This document shows positions 33,812-41,499 of a stretch of 64,000 nt of DNA, one piece after another (position 1 is the stretch's first letter; every line of letters begins with the position of its first letter). The DNA is from Trujillonella endophytica (GTDB taxonomy: Bacteria > Actinomycetota > Actinomycetes > Mycobacteriales > Geodermatophilaceae), in contig NZ_JABGCI010000001.1 in assembly GCF_019799905.1 (NCBI RefSeq), forward strand, positions 372,001 through 436,000, written 5' to 3'. The position numbers were made by a program, and so were the translations under genes. Under the pieces are notes generated by a model that saw nothing but the letters and a program-made list of their open reading frames with translations, was not told where the DNA came from and did not search any database.

Positions 33812-35116
33812 ATGACCCTGGCGACAGACGCGCCGGTCACCCCCGCCGTCGCCGCCCACCCGGACGTCGAGAGCCGGCTGCTGATCGGGGGCGGGCAGCG
33901 GGAGGACCTCGCCGCGTACCGGGCGGCCGGCGGCTACGCGGCCGTCGATGACGCCGAGCGGCTGCTCGACGAGGTGGACGAGGCCGCGGTCCGCGGCCGC
34001 GGCGGCGCCGCGTTCCCCATCGCGACCAAGATCCGCACCGTCCGCGGCGGTCGTGGCGTGCCCGTCGCCGTCGCCAACGGGGAGGAGGGCGAGCCGGCGT
34101 CGGTGAAGGACCGGTGGCTGCTGCGCACCCGCCCGCACCTGGTGCTCGACGGCCTGCGGCTGGCCTCGCTCATGGTCGGCGCGGACGAGCTGCACGTGTA
34201 CGTGTCCGACCCCGCCTCGGCGGAGTCGGTGACCCGCGCCCTCGAGGAGCTGCGCGGCGCCGGGGTCTGGGACGCCGAGGTGGCCGTCACGCTGGTCGAG
34301 CCGACCTACGTGGCCGGCGAGGAGACCGCGGCCGTCCAGGCGATCGACGGCGGCCCCGCCCTCCCGACCGACAAGCCGCCGCGGCCCTTCGAGGCGGGCG
34401 TGAAGGGCCGGCCCACGCTGGTCAGCAACGTCGAGACGCTGGCCAACCTGCCCCTGGTGCAGCGGCTCGGCGCGACCGGGTACCGCGGGCTCGGCACCTA
34501 CGCCTCGCCGGGCACGTTCCTGCTCACGCTCAGCGGGTGCGCCGCCACGGGGTTGTACGAGGTGCCCTTCGGTGTGACCCTGACCGCGGTGCTGACCTGG
34601 CTCGGCGAGGACCCGGCGCAGGTGGACGGCGTCCTGATGGGCGGCTACTTCTCCGGCGTCCTGGGCCGGCAGGTACTCGACGTGCCGCTGGAGTACGACG
34701 CGCTCAAGGCCCTGCACAGCGGCCTCGGCTGCGGCGCCGTCGGGGTGCTGTCGGCCGGGACCTGCCCGGTGGAGGTCTCCGCCGCCGTCATGGCGTACTT
34801 CGCCCGGGAGAACGCCGGCCAGTGCGGCTCCTGCTTCAACGGCACCGCCGCGATGAGCGCCGTCCTCGACGCGCTGCGCGACTCCCGCGCCGAGGCCGAG
34901 GACGTCGAGCGGCTGACCGGCTGGTCGGTCCGGCTCCGCGGTCGAGGCGCCTGCGGCACGCTCGACGGGGCGACGAACGTCGCGGCCGCCCTCCTGCGCG
35001 AGTACCCCGACGCCGTCCGCACCCACCTGGACGGCACGTGCGCCACCTGCGGCGCGGCCGACGAGCAGCCGGTGCCGGCCGCACCGTTCGCCGTCGCCCC
35101 GCCGACGGCGGCCTGA
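33812..35116 (+). CDS. NuoF-like NADH dehydrogenase flavoprotein
   Basis: A 434-aa protein related to the 51-kDa (NuoF) subunit, outside any nuo operon. The FMN/NADH fold shows VRGRGGAAFPIATKIRTV and ANGEEGEPASVKDRWLL; an SLBB-like segment (TLSGCAATGLYEVPFGVTL) follows. The C-terminal Fe-S region reads ENAGQCGSCFNGTAAM and GRGACGTLDGAT, so the first cysteine of the canonical ESCGxCxPC cluster site is alanine. An extra CATC motif lies near the C-terminus. It probably passes electrons from NADH to the ferredoxin encoded 30 nt downstream. Confidence 0.88.
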   Translation: MTLATDAPVTPAVAAHPDVESRLLIGGGQREDLAAYRAAGGYAAVDDAERLLDEVDEAAVRGRGGAAFPIATKIRTVRGGRGVPVAVANGEEGEPASVKDRWLLRTRPHLVLDGLRLASLMVGADELHVYVSDPASAESVTRALEELRGAGVWDAEVAVTLVEPTYVAGEETAAVQAIDGGPALPTDKPPRPFEAGVKGRPTLVSNVETLANLPLVQRLGATGYRGLGTYASPGTFLLTLSGCAATGLYEVPFGVTLTAVLTWLGEDPAQVDGVLMGGYFSGVLGRQVLDVPLEYDALKALHSGLGCGAVGVLSAGTCPVEVSAAVMAYFARENAGQCGSCFNGTAAMSAVLDALRDSRAEAEDVERLTGWSVRLRGRGACGTLDGATNVAAALLREYPDAVRTHLDGTCATCGAADEQPVPAAPFAVAPPTAA

Positions 35117-35146
35117 CGCCGCACCCGCTCGCCGAGGAGGACCGCC

Positions 35147-35368
35147 GTGAAGATCAAGCTCGACCGGACCAAGTGCGACGGCTTCGGCGCGTGTGCCCGC
35201 TGGGCGCCCGAGACGTTCGACCTCGACGACTGGGGCTACGTGTCGCTCACCCACGCGGGGAACGTGGCGCCCGAGCACGAGGACGGCGTGCGGCGGGCGC
35301 TGCTCGACTGTCCCGTGCACGCCATCACGGAGCTGCACACCGTCGCGGAGGTCGACGCCACGCGCTGA
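35147..35368 (+). CDS. [3Fe-4S]-type ferredoxin
   Basis: A 73-aa ferredoxin of the P450-associated actinobacterial type. Cluster ligands are in KCDGFGACARWAPETF and DCPVHAI; only three cluster cysteines are present, consistent with a single 3Fe-4S cluster. GTG 35147 follows GAGGAGG. It directly follows the NuoF-like gene and is its likely electron acceptor. Such ferredoxins normally feed cytochromes P450 or oxygenases, none of which is in this window. Confidence 0.9.
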   Translation: MKIKLDRTKCDGFGACARWAPETFDLDDWGYVSLTHAGNVAPEHEDGVRRALLDCPVHAITELHTVAEVDATR

Positions 35369-35551
35369 CCCGGCGGTGCGGCCGGCGCCCGACCGGCCCC
35401 TGACCGGCTCCCACCGGCTCCTGACCGGCGCCGAAACGGCGCGGACCCGTCGCGACGCCGTCCTCCCCCGGTCACCGGGCGGACACGTGCCGCGCCGACC
35501 CTGCCGGGTGTCGGGCCCGTCCGGGGCCCGCCGGCGCCCGAGGGGTCCCCC
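35369..35551. other. Intergenic region with short degenerate tandem repeat
   Basis: Between about 35390 and 35435 a roughly 12-bp unit (CTGACCGGCTCC and variants) recurs about four times. The remainder holds no recognised gene; it must carry the promoter of the mannosyltransferase gene. Confidence 0.45.
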
Positions 35552-36766
35552 GTGACCGCAGTCGTGTCCGCACCCGTGCCCACACCCGTACCCGCAGCCG
35601 TGCCCACCCGACCCGAGCCGCCGGTGGCCGGCCTGCGGGTCGCGGTCGTCGCCGAGACCTTCCGGCCGGCCGTCAACGGCGTCGTGAACTCCGTCGTCCG
35701 CGTCGCCGACCACCTGAGCGTCCGCGGGCACGACGTCGTGGTGGTCGCCCCCAGCGGCGAGTCCTACACCAGCGACTGCGGTGCCCCCGTCGACGTGGTG
35801 CGCGTGCCGGCCATGCGCCTGCCGGGCTACCGCGGGCTGGCGGTCGCGCGTCCGGGGCTCGACCTCACCGACACGCTGCGCCGGCTGCGGCCCGACGTCG
35901 TGCACCTGGCCTCGCCGGCCCTGCTCGGCGCCGCGGCGGGCCGGGCGGCGCGGGCGCTCGGCATCCCGGTCGTCGCGGTCTACCAGACCGACCTGGCCGC
36001 GTTCGCCCGCCGCTACCACCTGCCCGGGGGCGCCGCGCTCGCCGACCGGCTCGTCCGGCACGTGCACGGGACGGCCGGGCTCACCCTCGTGCCCTCGTCG
36101 GCCACGGCCGCCGTCCTGCGCAGCCGGGGGATCGCGGACCTCGCCCTGTGGGCGCGCGGCGTGGACGGCCGCCAGTTCGACCCCCGGCGCCGCGACCATG
36201 CGCTGCGGGCCCGGCTCGCGCCCGGCGGCGAGCTGCTGGTCGGCGTGGTCGCCCGGCTGGCCGTGGAGAAGCGGCTGCACCTGCTCGCCGCGGTGGACCG
36301 GCTGCCGGGCGTGCGCCTCGTCGTGGTCGGGGACGGGCCCTGCCGGCGCCGCCTGGAGCGGGTGCTGCCGCGCGCGGAGTTCACCGGCCAGCGGACGGGC
36401 GCGGACCTCGGCCGGCTGGTGGCCTCGCTGGACCTCCTCGTGCACCCGGGCCGGGACGAGACCTTCTGCCAGGCGGTGCAGGAGGCGCTCGCCGCGGGTG
36501 TGCCGGCGCTCGTGGCCGCCGCCGGCGGGCCGCTGGACCTCGTCCGGCACGGCCACAACGGCTGGCTGTGGAGCGGGGACGACCCGCGCGTGCTGGCCGC
36601 GATGGTCGCGGGCCTGCGCGACGACCGGCTCGCGCTGCGGGCGGCGGCGGCGCGGGCCCGCCGCTCCGTCGTCCACCGGACCTGGGCGCGGGTCGGCGAC
36701 GAGCTGATCGGTCACTACGCCCGCGTCCTGGGCGGCGCCGCGCCGACGGCGGCCGCCGTCGCCTGA
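35552..36766 (+). CDS. GT4 glycosyltransferase, MgtA-like GDP-mannose alpha-mannosyltransferase
   Basis: A 404-aa GT-B enzyme. After a Pro-rich leader it has VAVVAETFRPAVNGVVNSVV and RVPAMRLPGYRGLAVARP, the pattern of actinobacterial MgtA/PimB-type mannosyltransferases that build lipomannan-like glycolipids. The C-terminal half has VGVVARLAVEKRLHLL, VVVGDGPCRRRLE and HPGRDETFCQAVQEALAAG (the E-x7-E motif). GTG 35552 is the start. It is monocistronic and convergent with the GH13 gene across a palindromic element. Confidence 0.87.
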   Translation: MTAVVSAPVPTPVPAAVPTRPEPPVAGLRVAVVAETFRPAVNGVVNSVVRVADHLSVRGHDVVVVAPSGESYTSDCGAPVDVVRVPAMRLPGYRGLAVARPGLDLTDTLRRLRPDVVHLASPALLGAAAGRAARALGIPVVAVYQTDLAAFARRYHLPGGAALADRLVRHVHGTAGLTLVPSSATAAVLRSRGIADLALWARGVDGRQFDPRRRDHALRARLAPGGELLVGVVARLAVEKRLHLLAAVDRLPGVRLVVVGDGPCRRRLERVLPRAEFTGQRTGADLGRLVASLDLLVHPGRDETFCQAVQEALAAGVPALVAAAGGPLDLVRHGHNGWLWSGDDPRVLAAMVAGLRDDRLALRAAAARARRSVVHRTWARVGDELIGHYARVLGGAAPTAAAVA

Positions 36767-36775
36767 GCCACGCCC

Positions 36776-36843
36776 CCTCGACGAGATCTGCACACTCGCC
36801 GGCATCAGCGCCCGATGGCGGCGACTGTGCAGATCTCGACGCT
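36776..36843. repeat. Dispersed palindromic element, copy A
   Basis: Left arm CGACGAGATCTGCACACTCG and right arm CGACTGTGCAGATCTCGACG form a 30-bp imperfect stem (26 of 30 pairs). It lies between the convergent mannosyltransferase and glucosidase genes. The same element recurs at 57720-57786. It may serve as terminator or REP-like repeat. Confidence 0.8.
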
Positions 36844-38561
36844 CAGGGCAGGCGCAGGACGCGGGCCTCCCAGGGGCGCAGCGTCGGGCCGGCGTCGGGG
36901 AGGTTCCCCAGCACGAGCTCCGCCCCCGCCGCGTCGGGCAGCAGACCGGCCAGGTCGTGCGGGGTCGCGCTCAGGTTGCAGACGACGAGCAGCGTCTCGC
37001 CGTCCAGCGAGCGGGTGAACGCGTACACGTCGGAGTGGTCGGGCAGCAGCATCGTGAAGTCCCCGACCGCCACGACCGGCAGCTCGTGCCGCAGCCCGAT
37101 CAGCCGCTTGTGATGGGCGAACACCGAGGTCGGGTCGGCGCGCTCGGCCTCGGCGTTCCACTCCGCCGCGTCGGGGTTGACCGCGATCCACGGCGTCCCG
37201 GCGGTGAAGCCGGCGTTCGGCGAGGGGTCCCACTGCACCGGCGTGCGGGCGTTGTCCCGGCTCATGGTCCGGAGCGCGGCCAGGACGGCGGCCGCGTCGG
37301 CTCCCGCAGACACCGCGTGCACGTGGTGGTTGAGCGACTCGACGTCGCGGAACTGCTCCAGCGAGGTGAACGGGAAGTTCGCCATCCCCAGCTCCTCGCC
37401 CTGGTAGACGTACGGCGTCCCCCGGTGCAGGTGCAGCAGCGTGGCCAGGCAGGTGGCGGAGTCCCGCCGGTACCGCGGGGAGTCGTCGCCGAAGCGGGAG
37501 ACCGCGCGCGGCTGGTCGTGGTTGTCCCAGTAGAGGGAGTTCCAGCCGACGTCGGCCAGGCCGGCCTGCCAGCGGCCGAACGAGGCCTTGAGGTCGCGCA
37601 TCCGCAGGGGGTGGACGTCCCACTTCGACGTCCCGTGGTCCAGGCCGACGTGCTCGAACTGGAAGACCATGTCCACCTCGGCGCGGGCCGGGTCGGTGAA
37701 CAGCCGGGCCTGCTCCACGGTCACGCCCGGCATCTCGCCGACGGTCAGGAAGGCGCCCTCCCGGCCGGCGAACACCTCGCGGTGCATCTCCTGGAGGAAC
37801 TCGTGGATGCGCGGCCCGCAGAGGTAGGACGCCGACCCGTCGCCCCACGCCGAGCCCGGCAGCGGGGGCCCGTCGCGCAGGGTCCCGTCCGGGGCGACGT
37901 CCTTGCTGATCATGTTGATGACGTCCATGCGGAAGCCGTCGACCCCGCGGTCGAGCCACCACCGCATCATCGCGTACACCGCCTGCCGGACCTGCGGGTT
38001 CTCCCAGTTCAGGTCGGGCTGGCGGCGGTCGAACAGGTGCAGGAAGTACTCGCCGGTCGCCTCGTCGAGCTCCCAGGTCGGCCCGGAGAAGAACGACTGC
38101 CAGTTGGTCGGCTCGGCCCCCGGCGCGCCGGCCGCCATCCCGGCCCGCGGTGGCCGCCACCAGTACCAGTCGCGCTTGGGGTTCTCCCGTGAGGACCGCG
38201 ACTCCACGAACCACGGGTGGGCGTCACTGGTGTGGTTGACCACCAGGTCCATGAGCAGCCTGATCCCGCGGGCGTGCAGCTCGGCGACCAGCCGGTCGAA
38301 CGTCGCCAGGTCGCCGAACAGCGGGTCGATGCCCTGGTAGTCGCTGATGTCGTAGCCGTTGTCCGCCTGCGGCGAGGGGTACACCGGGGACAGCCAGAGG
38401 ACGTCGACGCCCAGGTCGGCGAGGTGGTCCAGCCGCTGCAGGACGCCGCCCAGGTCGCCGATCCCGTCGCCGTCGGAGTCCATGAACGACCGCGGGTAGA
38501 CCTGGTAGACGACGGCCCTGGTCCACCATGCCGCCTGCCCGCCCACCCGCGCGTCGGTCAT
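36843..38561 (-). CDS. GH13 alpha-glucosidase (oligo-1,6-glucosidase type)
   Basis: A 572-aa cytoplasmic glucosidase. From ATG 38561 it has WWTRAVVYQVYPRSFMDSDG and the four GH13 regions: DLVVNHTS, GFRMDVINMI (nucleophile Asp), VGEMPGVT (acid Glu) and YWDNHDQPRAVSRFG (third Asp). A calcium-type DSDGDGIGDL loop is present. The lengths match MalL/AglA enzymes that split isomaltose, maltose or sucrose-like oligosaccharides, or trehalose relatives. It appears to be monocistronic. Confidence 0.92.
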   Translation of the reverse strand: MTDARVGGQAAWWTRAVVYQVYPRSFMDSDGDGIGDLGGVLQRLDHLADLGVDVLWLSPVYPSPQADNGYDISDYQGIDPLFGDLATFDRLVAELHARGIRLLMDLVVNHTSDAHPWFVESRSSRENPKRDWYWWRPPRAGMAAGAPGAEPTNWQSFFSGPTWELDEATGEYFLHLFDRRQPDLNWENPQVRQAVYAMMRWWLDRGVDGFRMDVINMISKDVAPDGTLRDGPPLPGSAWGDGSASYLCGPRIHEFLQEMHREVFAGREGAFLTVGEMPGVTVEQARLFTDPARAEVDMVFQFEHVGLDHGTSKWDVHPLRMRDLKASFGRWQAGLADVGWNSLYWDNHDQPRAVSRFGDDSPRYRRDSATCLATLLHLHRGTPYVYQGEELGMANFPFTSLEQFRDVESLNHHVHAVSAGADAAAVLAALRTMSRDNARTPVQWDPSPNAGFTAGTPWIAVNPDAAEWNAEAERADPTSVFAHHKRLIGLRHELPVVAVGDFTMLLPDHSDVYAFTRSLDGETLLVVCNLSATPHDLAGLLPDAAGAELVLGNLPDAGPTLRPWEARVLRLP

Positions 38562-38605
38562 CGCCCCAGCCCAGCACGTCCCTCGTCGGGCCGCATCCGC
38601 GACCC

Positions 38606-38645
38606 GGAGGAGATCCACCGGCGTTCCACCGGCGGATCTCCTCCG
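38606..38645. terminator. Hairpin between glucosidase and SRPBCC gene
   Basis: CCGGAGGAGATCC and GGATCTCCTCCGG (with flanking CCACCGG/CCACCGG segments) can form a long stem. It lies upstream of the glucosidase start and downstream of the ArsR/SRPBCC operon, so it probably terminates the latter. Confidence 0.6.
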
Positions 38646-38652
38646 GATCGGC

Positions 38653-39096
38653 TCAGTGCCAGTCGCTGACCCGCACGTCCCGCGGGTCCGGCGCCCCGTT
38701 GCCGGTCTCGAGCAGCTGCTTGAGGCTCATCAGGTAGGTGCCCCACTTGGTGCTGCAGTGGTGCATGAACTCGACCGGCTCCCGCCACCCCTCGTGCCGG
38801 AACAGGACGATCGTCCAGTCGCCCTCCTGCCGGAGGTCCCACTGCACGCTCGTGCCGATCCACTCGTCGGGCCCGCCCACGACGTCCCAGCGCACCAGCC
38901 GGCCCGGGTCGAGCTCGGCGACCCGCATGTCGATCCCGCCCGGCCCGAACCGGAACTCGATCACGCCGCCGGGGTCGGTCTGTCCCGCCGTCTCCTCGGC
39001 CCACCAGCCGGACAGGCCGTCCAGCGTCGTGAGCGCCTCGTACACCTGCCGCGGCGAGGACTGCTCGACGCCGATGCGGTGGAGGATGTCTGCCAT
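38653..39096 (-). CDS. SRPBCC (AHSA1-like) protein
   Basis: A 147-aa START/SRPBCC-fold protein. It begins MADILHRIGVEQSSPRQVYE and has the family features LSGWWAEET, IEFRFGPGG and WTIVLFRHEGWREPVEFMHH. Such proteins bind hydrophobic ligands and are often paired with ArsR regulators. It is the third gene of an operon headed by another SRPBCC gene and an ArsR gene, 14 nt downstream of the latter. No catalytic role is evident. Confidence 0.88.
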   Translation of the reverse strand: MADILHRIGVEQSSPRQVYEALTTLDGLSGWWAEETAGQTDPGGVIEFRFGPGGIDMRVAELDPGRLVRWDVVGGPDEWIGTSVQWDLRQEGDWTIVLFRHEGWREPVEFMHHCSTKWGTYLMSLKQLLETGNGAPDPRDVRVSDWH

Positions 39097-39110
39097 CTCC
39101 GTGCCTCTCT

Positions 39111-39467
39111 CTACGGGTCGTTCTCGGTCTGCTGGCCGTTCTCGTCCGCTCGGCGCCGGATCGTCTCGGCGATGCGCTTGATGCGCCGGAGGCGGGCGTC
39201 CCAGGCGTCGCCGACGGCGGCGAGCTGGGCGACGGCCCGGGCGAGCTGCGCCTCGTCGACGCGGAACTGCTTCTCGCGGCCGATGGCCGTGGCGTGCACC
39301 AGCCCGACCCGGTCGAGGACGACGAGGTGCTTGGCCACCGCCTGCCGTGTCACCGGCAGCCGCTCGGCCAGGCTGGTCGCCGTCCCGCCGCCGTCGCTCA
39401 GCAGCAGGTCGAGCATCCGGCGCCGGGTCGGGTCGCCGACCGCGGACCAGAGGTCGTCGTCCACCAT
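39111..39467 (-). CDS. ArsR-family HTH regulator
   Basis: A 118-aa winged-helix regulator. From ATG 39467 it begins MVDDDLWSAVGDPTRRRMLD. The recognition region is LAERLPVTRQAVAKHLVVLD; the metal-binding cysteines of classic ArsR are absent, so it senses something else. It lies between two SRPBCC genes in one operon (5 nt after the first). Twin palindromes at 39951 and 39996 in front of the operon are its likely operators. Confidence 0.9.
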   Translation of the reverse strand: MVDDDLWSAVGDPTRRRMLDLLLSDGGGTATSLAERLPVTRQAVAKHLVVLDRVGLVHATAIGREKQFRVDEAQLARAVAQLAAVGDAWDARLRRIKRIAETIRRRADENGQQTENDP

Positions 39468-39472
39468 CGCGC

Positions 39473-39934
39473 TCAGGCGCTCGCCCCGAGCCGGGCGGCG
39501 TACAGGGGCAGCCGCGGCAGGTAGTGGTCCCACCCGGAGACGTGGTCGGCGTGCTCGGCGGCCGCCTTCGCCTCGTCCCAGCCGCGCTCGCGGAAGCCGC
39601 TCTCGGTCATGCGCAGCCGCGTCCCCCGGCCGGCCGGCTCGAGCTCGAAGACGACCAGGAAGGAGTTGCCCGACGCGGCCGCCTCGCCCTCGGGGTGGGT
39701 CCACCGGAAGGAGAAGAGCCGCGGCGGCACGGCGTCCACCACCGTGAACCGCACCCAGGTGCGGTCCTGCGGGTCGGCACCGAAGCCGATCCGCCCCGAC
39801 CCGCCCGGGACGGCCGGGAACTCCGCCTCGTCGGGCCACCACTCGCGCAGGTGCTCCGGGCTGCTCACCACGTCGAAGACCACCTCCGGTGAGGCGTCGA
39901 CGTGGATCTCCCGCTCGATCGTGCCGTGTTCCAT
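39473..39934 (-). CDS. SRPBCC (AHSA1-like) protein
   Basis: A 153-aa SRPBCC protein and first gene of the operon. It begins MEHGTIEREIHVDASPEVVF and contains EHLREWWPDEAEF, RLFSFRWTHPEGE and LRMTESGFRERGWDE, the usual AHSA1 pattern. Its stop is 5 nt from the ArsR start. Two GCAAC-N5-GTTGC palindromes lie directly upstream. Ligand binding or a resistance-type role is possible, but nothing in the sequence decides it. Confidence 0.9.
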   Translation of the reverse strand: MEHGTIEREIHVDASPEVVFDVVSSPEHLREWWPDEAEFPAVPGGSGRIGFGADPQDRTWVRFTVVDAVPPRLFSFRWTHPEGEAAASGNSFLVVFELEPAGRGTRLRMTESGFRERGWDEAKAAAEHADHVSGWDHYLPRLPLYAARLGASA

Positions 39935-39950
39935 GCCGTCTCCCTCATTC

Positions 39951-40010
39951 GCAACGATTGGTTGCGGCTGAAGGTAGCGGCGCCGGGCGGAAAGCGCAAC
40001 CACCGGTTGC
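39951..40010 (-). promoter_or_regulatory. Twin ArsR-type operator palindromes
   Basis: GCAACGATTGGTTGC (39951-39965) and GCAACCACCGGTTGC (39996-40010) share the form GCAAC-N5-GTTGC and start exactly 45 bp apart. They sit just upstream of the SRPBCC/ArsR/SRPBCC operon and are the probable binding sites of its ArsR regulator. Confidence 0.7.
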
Positions 40011-40032
40011 GTAGCGGGTTCGGAGCCGGAGC

Positions 40033-40416
40033 TCAGCCGGACGTGTGGTGCACCGCCTCGACGTTGTTGCCGTCGAGGTCGCGGAAGAAGGCCCCGTAGT
40101 AGCCGGGGTGGTACTCCGGCCAGACCCGGGGCGCGTGCAGCAGCTCGACGCCGGCCTCGCGGGCGGCGGCGAACGCGACGTCCACCGCCTCCCGCGTCGG
40201 CGCCTCCAGGGCCAGGTGGACCGCCTGGGTGCCCGGATCGGTCAGGGGGCCGAGCCACAGGCGCGGCCGCCCGTCCGGTCCGCAGAGGCCCACGACGGAG
40301 CCGTGCGGGGCCTCCGCCCGGGTGAACTCGCGCACGCCGCAGGCGGCGAAGACGCGGGTGTAGAAGGCCGCGGCGGCGTCGACGTCGGCGACCTGCAGGG
40401 CCAGGTGGTCGATCAC
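40033..40416 (-). CDS. VOC-family protein
   Basis: A 127-aa vicinal-oxygen-chelate protein. From GTG 40416 it reads VIDHLALQVADVDAAAAFYT; the C-terminal half has YHPGYYGAFFRDLDGNNVEA, with the metal-ligand Glu of NNVEAVHH intact. This type is close to glyoxalase-like proteins of unknown substrate. It lies upstream of, and on the same strand as, the ArsR/SRPBCC operon, but is separated from it by the operators. Confidence 0.86.
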   Translation of the reverse strand: MIDHLALQVADVDAAAAFYTRVFAACGVREFTRAEAPHGSVVGLCGPDGRPRLWLGPLTDPGTQAVHLALEAPTREAVDVAFAAAREAGVELLHAPRVWPEYHPGYYGAFFRDLDGNNVEAVHHTSG

Positions 40417-40623
40417 GGGGCGGACCGTAGCGCCGCCGCGCGTCGTCCGGAATGCGCGCGACCCGGTCGCGGCCCGGCTGCCGGCCGACGAGCTCGCGCA
40501 CCCCCTGGACACCGCGCCGCTCGCGGCCGTGCCGGTCGACGAGCCGGTGGAGGAGCCGGCCACGGCCGGCGCTGCTTGGATGGACCGCGGTGCCGGGACC
40601 TCCCCGGTGCAGGAGGGAGAACC

Positions 40624-41001
40624 GTGGCCGAGCTGACCAGACCGGACGTCGACCCGCCCACCGGCCCCGCGCCGGCGGACCTGGAGATCGAGGACATCGT
40701 CGTCGGCGACGGCCCCGAGGCCAAGGCCGGTGACCTGATCAGCGCGCACTACGTCGGCGTCACCCACGAGGGCGGCGAGACCTTCGACGCCTCCTGGGAC
40801 CGCGGCGACCCGCTGGAGTTCCGGCTCGGCGTCGGCATGGTCATCCAGGGCTGGGACGAGGGCATGCAGGGCATGCGCGTCGGCGGCCGGCGGAGGCTGA
40901 CCATCCCGGCGCACAAGGCCTACGGCGACCGCGGGGCCGGCGGCGTGATCAAGCCCGGCGCCACCCTCGTGTTCGTGGTGGACCTCGTCGGCGTGCGCTG
41001 A
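40624..41001 (+). CDS. FKBP-type peptidyl-prolyl cis-trans isomerase
   Basis: A 125-aa cytoplasmic FKBP. GTG 40624 follows AGGAGGGA. The domain fills the chain: VGDGPEAKAGDLISAHYVGV, GGETFDASWDRGDPLEFRLG, GWDEGMQGMRVGGRRRLTIP and YGDRGAGGVIKPGATLVF. The aromatic pocket residues of the fold (Tyr, Phe, Trp) are present. It catalyses proline isomerisation in protein folding. No signal peptide is seen. Confidence 0.93.
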   Translation: MAELTRPDVDPPTGPAPADLEIEDIVVGDGPEAKAGDLISAHYVGVTHEGGETFDASWDRGDPLEFRLGVGMVIQGWDEGMQGMRVGGRRRLTIPAHKAYGDRGAGGVIKPGATLVFVVDLVGVR

Positions 41002-41020
41002 CCGCCGCATCCCGCCGTCC

Positions 41021-41049
41021 GAGCCGCCCGGCCCCGCGCCGGGCGGCTC
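41021..41049. terminator. Hairpin between convergent FKBP and MerR genes
   Basis: GAGCCGCCCGG and CCGGGCGGCTC form a perfect 11-bp stem. The right arm overlaps the stop codon of the MerR gene. Confidence 0.6.
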
Positions 41050-41440
41050 AGGCCGCCGCGCCGTCCGTGCCCGCGACGACGGTCACGACCTCCAGGTAGC
41101 GCCGGACGGCGTCCCGGCTGCGGGTCAGGCACTCCACCTGCTCCTCGAGCCGGCCCAGCTCGGAGCGCAGCAGCTCGGCGAAGGTGGCCGTGCAGGTCGG
41201 CGTCCACCCCGGGAGTGCGTCGTCGCCCTCGAGCCCCATGTCGAGCACGGCACGGACGAAGCGGGTCGGCAGGCCGGCGCCGAGCAGGGCGCGGATCCGG
41301 CCCACGCGTCCGACGTCGCCGGCCGCGAACGACCGGTAGCCGTTGGCCGCGCGCTGCGCCGTCAGCAGGTGCTGCTGCTCGTAGTAGCGGAGCATCCGCG
41401 CGCTCACGCCCGTGCGGGCGGACAGTTCACCGATCCTCAT
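41048..41440 (-). CDS. MerR-family transcriptional regulator
   Basis: A 130-aa regulator. It begins MRIGELSARTGVSARMLRYYE, the MerR HTH, with the wing YRSFAAGDVGRVGRIRALL. The C-terminal part is a coiled coil (GRLEEQVECLTRSRDAVRR) with few cysteines, so metal sensing is not indicated. It is divergent from an MFS exporter and a palindrome fills the promoter between them; the regulator probably controls both genes. Confidence 0.92.
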   Translation of the reverse strand: MRIGELSARTGVSARMLRYYEQQHLLTAQRAANGYRSFAAGDVGRVGRIRALLGAGLPTRFVRAVLDMGLEGDDALPGWTPTCTATFAELLRSELGRLEEQVECLTRSRDAVRRYLEVVTVVAGTDGAAA

Positions 41441-41460
41441 GCCGTCCCCTCTCTGCGGGC

Positions 41461-41482
41461 TTGACCTTCACACCGGTGTCAA
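41461..41482 (+). promoter_or_regulatory. MerR-type operator and promoter for the MFS gene
   Basis: TTGACCTTCACACCGGTGTCAA has inverted ends (TTGAC...GTCAA). It lies between the divergent MerR and MFS genes, 17 nt before the MFS ATG. MerR proteins typically bind such a palindrome across an over-long -35/-10 spacer. Confidence 0.65.
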
Positions 41483-41499
41483 TCACCAGCATCGACCGC

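Noticed and set aside
33668..36805. A 1045-codon minus-strand open frame opposite the NuoF-like and mannosyltransferase genes
   Set aside because: The plus-strand genes here have complete motifs; the antisense frame has none and begins within the palindromic repeat.
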